The notes under the pieces were generated by a model. That model worked only from the letters and a program-made list of their open reading frames with translations, searched no databases and was not told the origin of the DNA. This document shows, one piece after another, positions 51,328-59,800 of a stretch of 64,000 nt of DNA. Origin of the DNA: Nitrososphaerota archaeon (GTDB lineage Archaea > Thermoproteota > Nitrososphaeria > Nitrososphaerales > UBA183); contig JAFLZI010000001.1 in assembly GCA_029785625.1 (NCBI GenBank), positions 117,860-181,859 of the forward strand. Direction: 5' to 3'. Both the position numbers and the translations under genes were made by a program. Every line of letters starts with the position of its first letter. Within the stretch, counting starts at the first letter, position 1.

Positions 51328-52142
51328 TACCTGGTCGCCTCGAGTATCTTGGCCCTGATCGCCTTGCCGACGCTTATGGATGTGTCCGCCGCCCGCAGCA
51401 CCTGCTCCGGGCTGATGGTGCTCGCTTCGCCCTTCTGGCTCGCACAGATGTTCCCATCGTCGTCCGTGGTTATGGTAATCCTCATGTCCATGGACGCTTC
51501 CTCTTCCGCGCTGGGGTCGACCACCAGCCTGTCGCCCAACCTGGCTATGGTGACTGACACCGGTGTTTTCTCGACCGGGACCGGGATCAGCTCGTCGGTG
51601 GCTTCAACCTTGTCGTCCTTTATCACGTACTTCTTCATCTTGGCGGTCCTGAGCGCGGACACCACGGCGTAGCTGGTGGCGTCGAACAGGTTACCGTCGA
51701 CGTTCATGATGTTGCAGTCCACGAACACCGCGATGACCGATTTCCCGGGGATGAGACCGAGCTTGGTCAGGTCGACCATCTCAGACTCCCGTATGCCCCT
51801 GTCCGTCACCCTTGCCAGCTCTATCGCATCCTCGCTTGGCGGCCCCGCTTCGGCGTAGGGGGACGACATCGGGAGTATCTCGGCGTTCACCATCAGTATC
51901 CCTTTGTCTGGCGTGTCAGGGAATGGTATCCCGGTGGCTATCTTCACCCCTGCCAGCACCTGGGTGTTCCCTAGGGTCACCCTGGCTGAGCCGTTGGCCT
52001 TCGGGATGACTCCGGTCTCAATCTTCAGGTTCCTGGGCTGGTCGAGGGCTCTCTCGTCGAGGCGCTTGCCGCTTGCTAGCAGCTGTAGCAGCTGTGCCTT
52101 CCTGATGGCCTCTACCACGTAGTTCTTCTTCATCATCGACAT
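51327..52142 (-). CDS. rrp42: Exosome subunit Rrp42
   Basis: 271 residues, RNase PH fold. GKRLDERALDQPRNLKIETG and VTIARLGDRLVVDPSAEEEAS are characteristic. In the archaeal exosome, Rrp42 is the non-catalytic half of the hexameric ring and pairs with Rrp41. Adjacent to and in the same order as in other archaea (rrp4-rrp41-rrp42). Confidence 0.95.
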   Translation of the reverse strand: MSMMKKNYVVEAIRKAQLLQLLASGKRLDERALDQPRNLKIETGVIPKANGSARVTLGNTQVLAGVKIATGIPFPDTPDKGILMVNAEILPMSSPYAEAGPPSEDAIELARVTDRGIRESEMVDLTKLGLIPGKSVIAVFVDCNIMNVDGNLFDATSYAVVSALRTAKMKKYVIKDDKVEATDELIPVPVEKTPVSVTIARLGDRLVVDPSAEEEASMDMRITITTDDDGNICASQKGEASTISPEQVLRAADTSISVGKAIRAKILEATR

Positions 52143-52898
52143 CTACTCGGCCACCTCCTCAACCTCAGTCGTCTTGGCTTCGCCCCCGAAGAACCTCGTC
52201 GTCAGGGCCTCCCGCTGCATCTGGTAGATCTGCTTCCCCTTCTCGATGGCAAGCTCAAAGGCCTTCTGGAAGTTCTCCCGGGTGTATACTCCGTCCACCT
52301 GGAGGAGCGACACCAGTCCGAGGTTCGGCATGATCGCCACGGGCATGTCCCCGTTCCCCTCCTTGTCCTCGGTGTCGTCCAGGTCAGATACCACCTGCTC
52401 CCCGATGAGGCCACAGGAGCAGCCGACCACGAGGTCTCTCATGTTGATCCCGGCGTCCGCCAGGGCCAGCGAAGCCGCCGTGATTCCGGCGACCCTCGAC
52501 CCTCCGTCGGACTGCAGCACTTCGACCCAGACCTCTATGGCCGTCCTCGGATAGTCTTCCACGATCACCGCGGGCACAAGCGCCTCTCTGATCACCTTCG
52601 AGATCTCTATCTCTCTCCTAGACGGCGCGGGGTTCTTCCTCTCGTCGACCGAGAAGGGCGCCATGTGGTACCTGCACCTGAGCAAGGCCCTGTCAGGCAG
52701 GACCTGGTGCTTGGGGTGCACCTCCTTCGGCCCGTACACCGCGGCCATGATCTTGTTCTTGCCCCACTCGATGTAGGCCGACCCGTCGGCGTTCTTCATG
52801 ATGCCCACCTGCAGCTTTATCGGCCGGAGCTCGTTCCACTTCCTGCCGTCGAGCCTGACGCCGTTCTTGTCTATGAGTTCCTTCTTAGTTCCCGCCAA
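52143..52898 (-). CDS. rrp41: Exosome subunit Rrp41 (catalytic)
   Basis: 251 residues. VRLDGRKWNELRPIKLQVG, then MAAVYGPKEVHPKHQVLPDRALLRCRY, with the R-C-R-Y segment and GDMPVAIMPNLGL near the D-x-D-x site that in family members binds phosphate and metal. It performs 3'-5' phosphorolysis of RNA. Starts 14 bases inside the rrp4 stop end. The C-terminal tail is extended and acidic. Confidence 0.95.
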   Translation of the reverse strand: MAGTKKELIDKNGVRLDGRKWNELRPIKLQVGIMKNADGSAYIEWGKNKIMAAVYGPKEVHPKHQVLPDRALLRCRYHMAPFSVDERKNPAPSRREIEISKVIREALVPAVIVEDYPRTAIEVWVEVLQSDGGSRVAGITAASLALADAGINMRDLVVGCSCGLIGEQVVSDLDDTEDKEGNGDMPVAIMPNLGLVSLLQVDGVYTRENFQKAFELAIEKGKQIYQMQREALTTRFFGGEAKTTEVEEVAE

Positions 52899-53571
52899 CG
52901 ACGCTCCCTCCTAGAGCCGCCTCTACCTTGGACATCAAGTCCGGCGCGTGAGTCTCCTCTTCCACGAGCCTGATGGCCTTGACAGCCTTCGTAATTCCCT
53001 CAGGGCTCCCGTCCACGACTATCACGCCGTTCTGGCCTACCCTGATGTCGCATCCTGTCTTTTCGCTGATTAGGTTGATCATCGAACCTCTTTTCCCGAT
53101 TACTCGGGGGACCTTCGTTGGTGATATCTTAACGATTTCCCCCGACGAGATCTTCCCGTAGCCTTCGCCCCTGATGCTCAGCTGCGGGTCCCTGGACCTC
53201 TCGAAGGCCTCTATCCTTGTCCCCAGGATGTCCCCCACCCCGAACTTGCTTGAAAGGTCGTGGGTCGCGGGGGAGAAGTCCCTCCCGAAGACGAACGAGG
53301 CTGGTAGGAAGCCATCGAAGCACGAGTTGATGTCTATTACCCAGCCGAAGCCGTTGATGTCTATCACCTTGCCGATCACCTCGTCATCGGCGCGAGGGAG
53401 GTACGGCCCGGTGAATGGGTTGAGCTTTATCCCGTCACTCCCCACCTCGGCGACCCCCACCCTGAGGGCCACATACTCGTCTCCGCGCTTCTCGATGTAA
53501 CTCCCGTAGCGGTAGTTCCCCTTTGCTACGACGTCTCCCGGGATTACCTGTTTTCTCTGTATCATTGGCAT
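52885..53571 (-). CDS. rrp4: Exosome cap subunit Rrp4
   Basis: 228 residues with S1 and KH RNA-binding domains. KQVIPGDVVAKGNYRYGSYI starts the N-terminal barrel, GKVIDINGFGWVIDINSCFDGFLP is the S1 region, and VIGKRGSMINLISEKTGCDIRVG the KH motif. It caps the Rrp41-Rrp42 ring and selects substrates. Overlaps rrp41 by 14 bases. Confidence 0.95.
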   Translation of the reverse strand: MPMIQRKQVIPGDVVAKGNYRYGSYIEKRGDEYVALRVGVAEVGSDGIKLNPFTGPYLPRADDEVIGKVIDINGFGWVIDINSCFDGFLPASFVFGRDFSPATHDLSSKFGVGDILGTRIEAFERSRDPQLSIRGEGYGKISSGEIVKISPTKVPRVIGKRGSMINLISEKTGCDIRVGQNGVIVVDGSPEGITKAVKAIRLVEEETHAPDLMSKVEAALGGSVVGGN

Positions 53572-53573
53572 CT

Positions 53574-54314
53574 CTATTTCACCACTGTGACCTGTGCGGC
53601 TCCCTTCGTGGTCGAGCCGAGGCGGTCCAGCAGGCCGGGCTGTCCGCCAGCGGGTATTTCTACTATTGCGGAGAGCGTCCCGTCGGCTAACCAGTCCTCT
53701 TTGACTATCTCGCCGAAGGTCTTCAGGATGCCAATCGCCTGGCCGGTGTACTGTGCGCTCACCTTCACCTGGAGCCTGATCTTCTCCGACTTCAGAGGGA
53801 GTATCGTCCTAAGGGCGTCGACCACGGCCTTCATCTGCTCATTCGGGTCCTGGAACGGGTCCACAGAGACCCTGGCCTCCAGCATGGCCTGGTCTATCCT
53901 CATCGGCGGGTGGGGGAGCAGGGTCCTCGGGTCGACGAAGTTCTTTGAAATCGCCGCTATTATCGCACGTCTCTTCTCTTCCGTCAGCCTCTTCCTCTGT
54001 TCCTGGGTGAGGTTCAGTTCCCCTCGCTTCAGTACCTCGAGGGCTGCTTTGGCGGGGTCATCCGTCCCGAAGTGGAGCTTCAGCTTCTCGCCGCTTGACC
54101 TCAGGCCTTTCCGAGAGTCCGAGTAGACCTCGTCTACGGCGACGACTGCGGATGGCTCGACGTTCCTCCCCTGTTTGTAAGACAGGGCCGGGTCTGGGTT
54201 GACCAGTATCTCATACTGCTCCCCTCCGATGGTGAGCCTGACCGTGGTGAACTTCGACGACTCGTGGGTTCTCGGCTTGAAGCTTCCGCCGCCCCGACCG
54301 AAGTTCCCGCTCAT
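53574..54314 (-). CDS. sbds: Ribosome maturation protein SBDS
   Basis: 246 residues. SSKFTTVRLTIGGEQYEILVNP is the FYSH domain, and domains II and III follow, ending GLLDRLGSTTKGAAQVTVVK. It releases eIF6 from the 60S-like subunit. Gly-rich extension at the N-terminus (FGRGGGSFKPR) is unusual. Sits between rrp4 and psmA, as in the archaeal superoperon. Confidence 0.93.
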   Translation of the reverse strand: MSGNFGRGGGSFKPRTHESSKFTTVRLTIGGEQYEILVNPDPALSYKQGRNVEPSAVVAVDEVYSDSRKGLRSSGEKLKLHFGTDDPAKAALEVLKRGELNLTQEQRKRLTEEKRRAIIAAISKNFVDPRTLLPHPPMRIDQAMLEARVSVDPFQDPNEQMKAVVDALRTILPLKSEKIRLQVKVSAQYTGQAIGILKTFGEIVKEDWLADGTLSAIVEIPAGGQPGLLDRLGSTTKGAAQVTVVK

Positions 54315-54329
54315 CTGAGCCTACGCTTC

Positions 54330-55103
54330 TCAGGAGCTCTTGGCCGGCGGCTTGTCTGACTTGGTCTTGGCCCCAGCCGCGCTCTTGCCTACCTCAGCTT
54401 CGGCGAGGCGCCTCCACTTCTTGGTCTCAGCATCCACCACAGCGACCTTGATGTGCGAAGTCCCGCTCTTGTCCTCGCTCACCAGGTAGATGCATTCTAT
54501 GGCCAGGGTGACGGCTTCGTCCAGGGTCAGGTCCGGGGAGTAGCTCTTCTCCAGGTAGTCGTTGACCTGGTCGCTCCCCTGCCCTATCGCTATGGCATGG
54601 AACCCGGAATACGTCCCCGTAGGGTCAGCGAGGTAGACCACCGGTCCGGCTCCGTCGACGCCCGCTATGATGAGGGAGACCCCGAAGGGCCTCACGCCGG
54701 CATACTGCGTGTACTGTTGGTTCATGTCGGCGATGCGCTTGGCTATGGCTTCGATGTCGACCGGCTCGTCGTAGATTAGCCTGTTGCTCTGGGCCAGGAC
54801 CCGCGCGTTGTCCACCTGTATACGAGCGTCTGGGATGTAACCCGCTCCGACCGCTCCGACGTGGTCGTCGATCTGGAACATTTTGATGACCGACTCCGCA
54901 CTCTGGAGCTTCCTCTGCTTCTCTTCTACGGCCAGCACCACTCCCTGCTTCGCCTGGACCCCCACTGCCAGGTTGCCTCTCCTGACCGTCTCAAGGGCGT
55001 ACTCTACTTGGTACAGCCTGCCGTCGGGCGAAAAAATCGTGATCGCCCTGTCATATCCTGCCGAAGGTGCAAACATTTTCTTGCCTTGCTCCTTTTTGCC
55101 CAA
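54330..55103 (-). CDS. psmA: Proteasome subunit alpha
   Basis: 257 residues. AGYDRAITIFSPDGRLYQVEYALETVRRG is the classical alpha-subunit opening with the YDRAxTxFSPDGRL motif. GVQAKQGVVLAVEEKQRK and the central strands match. It forms the outer rings of the 20S core. The C-terminus is lysine-rich (KTKSDKPPAKSS). It is the first gene of the operon running left; no beta subunit lies in the window. Confidence 0.97.
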   Translation of the reverse strand: MGKKEQGKKMFAPSAGYDRAITIFSPDGRLYQVEYALETVRRGNLAVGVQAKQGVVLAVEEKQRKLQSAESVIKMFQIDDHVGAVGAGYIPDARIQVDNARVLAQSNRLIYDEPVDIEAIAKRIADMNQQYTQYAGVRPFGVSLIIAGVDGAGPVVYLADPTGTYSGFHAIAIGQGSDQVNDYLEKSYSPDLTLDEAVTLAIECIYLVSEDKSGTSHIKVAVVDAETKKWRRLAEAEVGKSAAGAKTKSDKPPAKSS

Positions 55104-55187
55104 CTAATTCCTTGGCCATTTAAACTGTTCTGCGGTTCTTGCTTTTTCCGTGAAAGTTCTTATCGTGAAGCGGGGCCCTGACCTGGG

Positions 55188-55775
55188 TTGACCAGGGTCC
55201 TGGTGGTGAACAACTACCCGGCCAAGGAGCGCGCCGGGAAGCTGGAAGAATGCTTCGAGGGGAACGGCGCGACTGTGACCGCCATCGAGTGGCACGAATC
55301 ATCTGCCGCCAAGTTCGACTCGTTCGACGGGGTCGCCCTTAGCGGCTCTCCGGAGATGATGACCGACCCCGAAACTAGAGCCAAGTTTCGCGTCGAGGCT
55401 CAGGCCATACTTGACTCCCGCGCACCCATACTCGGCATCTGCTTCGGGCACCAGCTCATGGCCCACGCTTTCGGCGCCGAGGTCGTCAAGGACAAGAGAC
55501 ACGTCCTCGAGATGGTGAACACCACCGTCCTGGGCGACGACCCGCTCTTCGAAGGCCTCTCCCGCTCGCTCGTGCTCTTCGAGTCGAGGTACGAGGTGGT
55601 GAAGTCGGTCCCGGAAGGGTTCACACTGCTGGCCAGGAGCGACACCAGCGCCGTCGCTGCCATGAAGCACAGAAGGCGCGCCCTCTACGGGGTGCAGTTC
55701 CATCCGGAGCGGTTCACGGCCGACAACCCGGACGGAGACAAGGTGGTGGCCAACTTCATAGGCCTCCTGAAGTAG
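55188..55775 (+). CDS. Class I glutamine amidotransferase
   Basis: 195 residues. The catalytic cysteine is in PILGICFGHQLMAHAFGAEV, and the His-Glu pair in ALYGVQFHPERF. Closest in style to the GMP synthase glutaminase subunit (GuaA N-terminal), though the synthetase part is not adjacent, so it may serve another enzyme. The TTG at 55188 begins the first strand (VLVVNNYP). Divergent from psmA. Confidence 0.87.
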   Translation: MTRVLVVNNYPAKERAGKLEECFEGNGATVTAIEWHESSAAKFDSFDGVALSGSPEMMTDPETRAKFRVEAQAILDSRAPILGICFGHQLMAHAFGAEVVKDKRHVLEMVNTTVLGDDPLFEGLSRSLVLFESRYEVVKSVPEGFTLLARSDTSAVAAMKHRRRALYGVQFHPERFTADNPDGDKVVANFIGLLK

Positions 55776-55784
55776 GGTAGCGGC

Positions 55785-56168
55785 ATGGTCGTCGAGAAGG
55801 TCGTCTTCCACAAGCAGGTAGTGGACAGCCTCTTCAGTTACTCTGCCATGGCCTACCCCAACGAAGGCATCCTGCTCCTCAGGGGCAAGTCGAAGAAGGG
55901 GGTGGTGGAGGTGACGGGCGTAGTGATCCCTCCCCTCGCCAGCCACGGGGCCTCGTTCTCTTCCTTCAACTGGTGGATGCTCCCCGTCGACTTCTCCTAC
56001 CTGGGGGTCGCCCACTCCCACCCCTCTGGGAACCACAACCCCTCCCACCAGGACCTGCTGCACGCCAGCGGCAAGCTCATGGTGATAATGGGGTATCCAT
56101 ACGCCACAGTCGACAATCTAGGCGTCTACGACCACAACGGGAACAGGATTCCATTCGAAGTGAAGTAA
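55785..56168 (+). CDS. JAMM/MPN metalloprotease
   Basis: 127 residues. The zinc site is visible: Glu in YPNEGILLLRG, then LGVAHSHPSGNHNPSHQDLL (H-x-H-P-x7-S-x2-D). Such JAB1/MPN enzymes remove ubiquitin-like modifiers (desampylase in archaea). The proteasome subunit next door fits a role in protein turnover. It follows the amidotransferase by 9 bases in the same direction. Confidence 0.88.
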   Translation: MVVEKVVFHKQVVDSLFSYSAMAYPNEGILLLRGKSKKGVVEVTGVVIPPLASHGASFSSFNWWMLPVDFSYLGVAHSHPSGNHNPSHQDLLHASGKLMVIMGYPYATVDNLGVYDHNGNRIPFEVK

Positions 56169-56262
56169 CGGCCCTGGGCGAAAGGCGCAGCAACAGACGG
56201 AGGCCAGGACACGCTACAAGAGACGTTAAGCCTTATATCGTCTCAAGCAGGGGTGCTCTTAC

Positions 56263-56442
56263 ATGTCTCAGTATACTAAGGGTCAGAGCTGGGGCGCCCT
56301 GAAGAAGGCATGGCGTGGTTACAAGGTCGCCAAAGTTCAGAACAATGCCGAGGACATGAAGAAGTACGCAGAGCGCATCAGGACTCTCCAAGGCGAACTC
56401 GGGCTCGTCAAGGCGAAGTTCCCTGACCTAGGTCTCAACTGA
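56263..56442 (+). CDS. Small helical protein, 59 residues
   Basis: Short gene encoding MSQYTKGQSWGALKKAW and continuing with NNAEDMKKYAERIRTLQGEL; basic at the start and helical. A good TATA box (CCTTATATCG, 56231-56240) lies 26-30 bases upstream of the ATG, supporting a real leaderless gene. No family recognised. Confidence 0.55.
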   Translation: MSQYTKGQSWGALKKAWRGYKVAKVQNNAEDMKKYAERIRTLQGELGLVKAKFPDLGLN

Positions 56443-56460
56443 AACCCGGGTCGCACTATT

Positions 56461-56838
56461 TTACCTAGCCAACTCCGCGTGGTTCGTTATTATCTGGTTC
56501 CGCAGGTCCTGCGCCTGTTGCAGGGTGAAGTCAGGTTCGGCAGAGACTAGGATCAGCTTGTCCCCGAGGTAGAATGTCATGATGTTCAGCCTCTCCCTCT
56601 TGTTGAACGTGTACTGGCTCTTCCCGAAGTAGCGGTCCCAGGTCCGGTCGGTGTTGATTTGGATGGTGATTCCAGCGATGAGCCTTATGTCCTCGCTCTG
56701 CGGCTCCAAAGATGGTATCCCCTTCCTCATCCCTCCGGCGACCTGCCTGCCGCTCTGGTCGAGGATCTGGGCGGACCTTATCCTGCGGTCAAACTTGAAG
56801 ATCTCTGTTATGATCTTGTCCCACTGAATCTGAAGCAT
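56461..56838 (-). CDS. Roadblock-like/DUF6659-type hypothetical protein
   Basis: 125 residues from the ATG at 56838, which lies 26 bases from CTTATATCTC (minus strand). Sequence WDKIITEIFKFDRRIRSAQILDQSG then FYLGDKLILVSAEPDFTLQQ resembles proteins of the roadblock/longin type seen in Thaumarchaeota. An upstream extension to 56907 is not needed. Role unknown. Confidence 0.6.
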   Translation of the reverse strand: MLQIQWDKIITEIFKFDRRIRSAQILDQSGRQVAGGMRKGIPSLEPQSEDIRLIAGITIQINTDRTWDRYFGKSQYTFNKRERLNIMTFYLGDKLILVSAEPDFTLQQAQDLRNQIITNHAELAR

Positions 56839-56884
56839 TACGCTACACACAGCACGCGCTGAGATATAAGCGAAACCCCTGCAG

Positions 56885-57505
56885 TCAGGTTCGGAGGAGG
56901 GCGTCAAGTATTTCCTGGGTATGCCTCACCCTGCCTATCCTCTTGAGTACGAACTCCACCGCGTTCTTGTGGGCCTCGGCCGACCGGTCGGACATGGCGT
57001 CCTCGGCGAACACCTGCTGGAAGCCGTACTCGTAGGCGAACCTGGCTGTGCTCTCGACACCATAGGAGGTCGCGATGCCGCAGAGGACTATGGTGTCAGA
57101 CCCGCCTCTCCTAAGCCTCAGTTCGAGGTCGGTGCCGTAGAACGCCCCCCACTGGTGCTTTGTTACCACCACGTCAGACGGGGCGGGGCCGAGCTCAGGG
57201 ACGATGTCTGCCCAGTCGGGTGGCATCTCCCCTCCGGACGGGAATGACGAGTCCGACTGCGTCGTCAGGGACGTCCCTTTAGGCCGTGTCACGTGGACCA
57301 GATACACCGGCATGTCATGCTCTCTGAACGCTCTTGCCAACAGTACAGCGTTGGCGATTACATTCTTGGCGGGGTTGGGCTGCGTCTCCATTGAGACTAT
57401 ACCCTTCTGCAGGTCGATGACGACTAGGGCCGTCTTCGCCCTGTCGATAGTCAGGATGCTCACGCTGGCGCTCTCGGTCACCGCCGCTTTAGCAGTTCGC
57501 ATCAC
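56885..57505 (-). CDS. Isochorismatase-family hydrolase
   Basis: 206 residues. Conserved Asp in KTALVVIDLQKGIVS, Lys in VVTKHQWGAFYGTDL. The catalytic cysteine region reads VLCGIATSYGVESTARFA, with Gly where nicotinamidases have Cys, as in isochorismatase-type members. It is therefore not a cysteine hydrolase of the nicotinamidase class. Substrate unknown. Confidence 0.82.
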   Translation of the reverse strand: MMRTAKAAVTESASVSILTIDRAKTALVVIDLQKGIVSMETQPNPAKNVIANAVLLARAFREHDMPVYLVHVTRPKGTSLTTQSDSSFPSGGEMPPDWADIVPELGPAPSDVVVTKHQWGAFYGTDLELRLRRGGSDTIVLCGIATSYGVESTARFAYEYGFQQVFAEDAMSDRSAEAHKNAVEFVLKRIGRVRHTQEILDALLRT

Positions 57506-57594
57506 AGGGCTGTCGTGCAGGACCGAGTCTGGTCTGCGGGGAAGCAGCTTCAGTTAATTTTTTTAACTAGCTCTCTGACGCTGACCAAATCAAC

Positions 57595-58008
57595 ATGTCT
57601 GCACTAATCAGTCCTGGTTACGTGTCGCTTGTCATCAGGGTCGCCGTGGGGGCTGCGATGATCGCCCACGGGATGCCCAAGGTGAAGGGGGGTTGGGGGA
57701 AGCAGTCGGGGGCCTGGATAGCTACCATGGGAGTCCCGCCTGCGGCTGCGAGGCTCGTTACCCTGCTCGAGTTCTTCGGTGGGATGTTCCTAATCGTGGG
57801 GTTCCTGGTCCCGCTGGTCGCGGCGTTTCTGGCAATACAGTTCGCAGCGATCATCGTCATGAAGACCACCAAGATGAAGGCGGGCTTCATGGGAGCCGGA
57901 GGGAATCCAGGGTTCGAACTCGACTTCGTCTACCTGGTCCTCTCTGTCGCCATCCTCCTGCTAGGGTCCGGGGCGCTGTCCCTGGACGCACTGCTGGGGA
58001 TACCTTAA
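57595..58008 (+). CDS. DoxX-family membrane protein
   Basis: 137 residues with four membrane helices. VIRVAVGAAMIAHGMPKVKGGWG is the DoxX opening; LVTLLEFFGGMFLIVGFLVPL follows. DoxX proteins are linked to thiosulfate oxidation or quinone redox. TATA TTAATTTTTTTAAC (57555-57568) is close upstream. Exact function is not known. Confidence 0.85.
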   Translation: MSALISPGYVSLVIRVAVGAAMIAHGMPKVKGGWGKQSGAWIATMGVPPAAARLVTLLEFFGGMFLIVGFLVPLVAAFLAIQFAAIIVMKTTKMKAGFMGAGGNPGFELDFVYLVLSVAILLLGSGALSLDALLGIP

Positions 58009-58088
58009 CCGTCCGCCGACGGCATACTTGGTCGAATCAACATTACGGACTTGTTGATACTGTTTGACTCAGGCGGTGAAGAGCCACG

Positions 58089-58505
58089 ATGGGGCGTATC
58101 AACAACATGGTCCCAGAAATAGCCGCCATCTTGCTTGGTACCTGCGTGGGAGCGGTAGCCGTTGTCTACGCGGGGTCGAAGGGCTATCTCGGACACCGGA
58201 AGACTAGGGCAGCGCCGTCACCAGCCACAACAGCGAGCACTTTCACAGCGTCGACGAGTCAGGCCGAGGCCCCAGCCGCGGCAGAGCCTGTCACCTCTCC
58301 AGCACCATCTCCGGCCCCATCACAAGCACGCTACGAGACGGTCCAGCCAGCGCCAGCGCCAGTAACCTACTCGGCGCCTTCATCGACTTCGTTCGCGGCG
58401 CCTTCTATCGCGAAGAAGCCGACCCGAACCTACAGGCGCAGGACGGCCCCCGTGAGGGGTGCCACCGGTGTCAAGAAGACACTCGCCAAGCCCAAGAAGC
58501 GCTAG
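58089..58505 (+). CDS. Membrane-anchored Pro/Ala-rich protein
   Basis: 138 residues: one membrane helix near the start (IAAILLGTCVGAVAVVYAGS), then a long disordered Pro/Ala/Ser/Thr stretch and a basic end (RTYRRRTAPVRGATG ... KKTLAKPKKR). The tail could bind nucleic acid. No family recognised. Composition alone, without homologues, makes this a medium-confidence gene. Confidence 0.55.
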   Translation: MGRINNMVPEIAAILLGTCVGAVAVVYAGSKGYLGHRKTRAAPSPATTASTFTASTSQAEAPAAAEPVTSPAPSPAPSQARYETVQPAPAPVTYSAPSSTSFAAPSIAKKPTRTYRRRTAPVRGATGVKKTLAKPKKR

Positions 58506-58527
58506 ACTGTAGACGCAAAGCGTGAGC

Positions 58528-58545
58528 GTGGGTTCATAAACCCAC
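58528..58545 (+). terminator. Hairpin after the Pro-rich gene
   Basis: GTGGGTT-CATA-AACCCAC is a perfect 7-base stem with a 4-base loop, followed by CTCTCCCTCTTTT. It may terminate transcription, or the TTCATAAA inside may act as the promoter of the endonuclease IV gene that starts about 25 bases further on. Confidence 0.4.
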
Positions 58546-58582
58546 ACTCTCCCTCTTTTGACACACATTGACTTCAGAGCCC

Positions 58583-59419
58583 ATGGTCGGGCTACACGTC
58601 TCCATCGCGGGTTCCATCGACCTCGCCTTCAACCGGGCAAAGGAGATAGGGGCCAGCACCTTCCAGATCTTCACCAGGAACCCGAACCAATGGAAGTTCA
58701 AGCCTATCGCAGACGAGACGGTCGCCGCCTTCCGGGAGAAGAGGAAGGAGTCGGGGTTCAGGAAAGTCGTGGACCACATGCCCTATCTCCCGAACCTGGC
58801 CTCCCCCGAGACGTCGACCATGAAGATTAGCCGCTACTCCATCGAGGAAGAGGTCAAGCGCTGCGACGCCCTGGGGATAGACTACCTTGTCATCCACCTC
58901 GGGAGCCACCTGGGGAAGGGGACGGCGGTAGGGGTCGCCAACATCGCGGAAGCGTGCAACGAGGCCATAGCCGTGAGCAGGGGTGAGACAACCATACTTC
59001 TGGAGAACATGGCAGGGCAGAAGAACAGTGTCGGGGCAAGGTTCGAAGAGCTCGAGATGATACTCGCCAAGGTCAAGGCTGATGGGAGGGTGGGGGTCTG
59101 CCTCGACACCTGCCACATGTACGCGTCCGGCTTCGACCTCGCAACCAGGGACGCAGTGGAGCGTTCGCTGGGGCTCTTCGACGAGGTCGTGGGGCTAGAC
59201 AGGCTGAAAGCCGTCCATCTCAACGACTCGAAGGGGGCGCTCGGGAGCAGGCTCGACCGACACGAGAACATAGGCGAAGGAAAGATAGGGCGCAGGGGGA
59301 TCAAAGAATTTCTGCACTATCCGGGGATTACGGAGAGGCCAATCATAATGGAGACGCCCTACGAGGACGAGGCGGCCGAGAGAAAGACCATGAGGACGGT
59401 CCTTGGCCTGCTGCCTTAG
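58583..59419 (+). CDS. nfo: Endonuclease IV (AP endonuclease)
   Basis: 278 residues. Opening VGLHVSIAGSIDLAFNRAKE (first His ligand) is followed by IFTRNPNQWKFKPI, LVIHLGSHLGKG, ILLENMAGQKN, VGVCLDTCHMYASG and VHLNDSKGALGSRLDRHENI, which contain all the zinc ligands. It cuts DNA at abasic sites in base excision repair. ATG 58583 is preferred; TTG 58568 would add 5 residues. Confidence 0.94.
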   Translation: MVGLHVSIAGSIDLAFNRAKEIGASTFQIFTRNPNQWKFKPIADETVAAFREKRKESGFRKVVDHMPYLPNLASPETSTMKISRYSIEEEVKRCDALGIDYLVIHLGSHLGKGTAVGVANIAEACNEAIAVSRGETTILLENMAGQKNSVGARFEELEMILAKVKADGRVGVCLDTCHMYASGFDLATRDAVERSLGLFDEVVGLDRLKAVHLNDSKGALGSRLDRHENIGEGKIGRRGIKEFLHYPGITERPIIMETPYEDEAAERKTMRTVLGLLP

Positions 59420-59482
59420 GGCTGCTCACAGTAAAATACGGGACATATCGCGAAGGGTGGCGCGGGCCCGTAGCTTAGTTCC

Positions 59483-59500
59483 ATAACCAGAGAGAACTCA
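59483..59500 (+). other. tRNA-Lys intron 1 (D-loop)
   Basis: 18 bases. AGTT (59477-59480) pairs with AACT (59495-59498) as a 4-bp central helix, with 3-base bulges CCA and CAG at the cut sites. The spliced D-loop is AGTTCCGGTA, keeping the G18-G19 pair. Slipping the helix by one base is also possible, so the exact borders are less certain than for intron 2. Confidence 0.6.
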
Positions 59501-59531
59501 GGTAGAGCATCGGGCTTTTAACCCGAGGGTC

Positions 59532-59546
59532 AGCCGACGCCCCTAA
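59532..59546 (+). other. tRNA-Lys intron 2 (variable region/T-stem)
   Basis: 15 bases. Canonical BHB: outer helix CCCG/CGGG (59522-59525 with 59548-59551), central helix AGGG/CCCT (59526-59529 with 59541-59544), bulges TCA and AAA, inner 2-bp stem. Excision joins GGGTC to ACGGG and restores a perfect T-stem (ACGGG/CCCGT). Confidence 0.85.
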
Positions 59547-59624
59547 ACGGGTTCGATTCCCGTCGGGCCCGCATCCCCCTGCATTCGGTTCCGGCAGTTA
59601 AGTCCGCACGAAGACCACAAAGAC

Positions 59625-59800
59625 GTGGAAGAACCCGTCGGAGAATTGACCCCCACCCATGGACGGAGGACGAGGGGGGAGTCGAAATACGCCCACCTGC
59701 TCGAGGAGGACAGGGGGTTCAACGCCTGGTACCGCAACGTCCTCAGGGGGTCGTACAACACCGGCGCCTACCTAGACCGACAAGGCCCGGCCATGGCGTC
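59625..59800 (+). pseudogene. Integrase N-terminal remnant next to tRNA-Lys
   Basis: The frame encodes ESKYAHLLEEDRGFNAWYRN followed by VLRGSYNTGAYLDRQ, which matches the SAM-like N-terminal domain of archaeal tyrosine recombinases (F-x-x-W-Y-R-N-x-x-R-G-S). It then loses similarity. No catalytic domain is present. Location 50-100 bases from a tRNA 3' end suits an integrase decay product. Confidence 0.5.

Larger units (their letters stand above)
59464..59571 (+). tRNA. tRNA-Lys (UUU) with two BHB introns
   Basis: Acceptor GGGCCCG (59464-59470) pairs with CGGGCCC (59564-59570). Anticodon stem and loop TCGGG-CTTTTAA-CCCGA place TTT at the anticodon. Two insertions disturb the cloverleaf: one in the D-loop (59483-59500) and one between the variable region and the T-stem (59532-59546). 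Removing both leaves 75 bases: exons 59464-59482, 59501-59531 and 59547-59571. No CCA is encoded (GCA follows). Confidence 0.9.
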
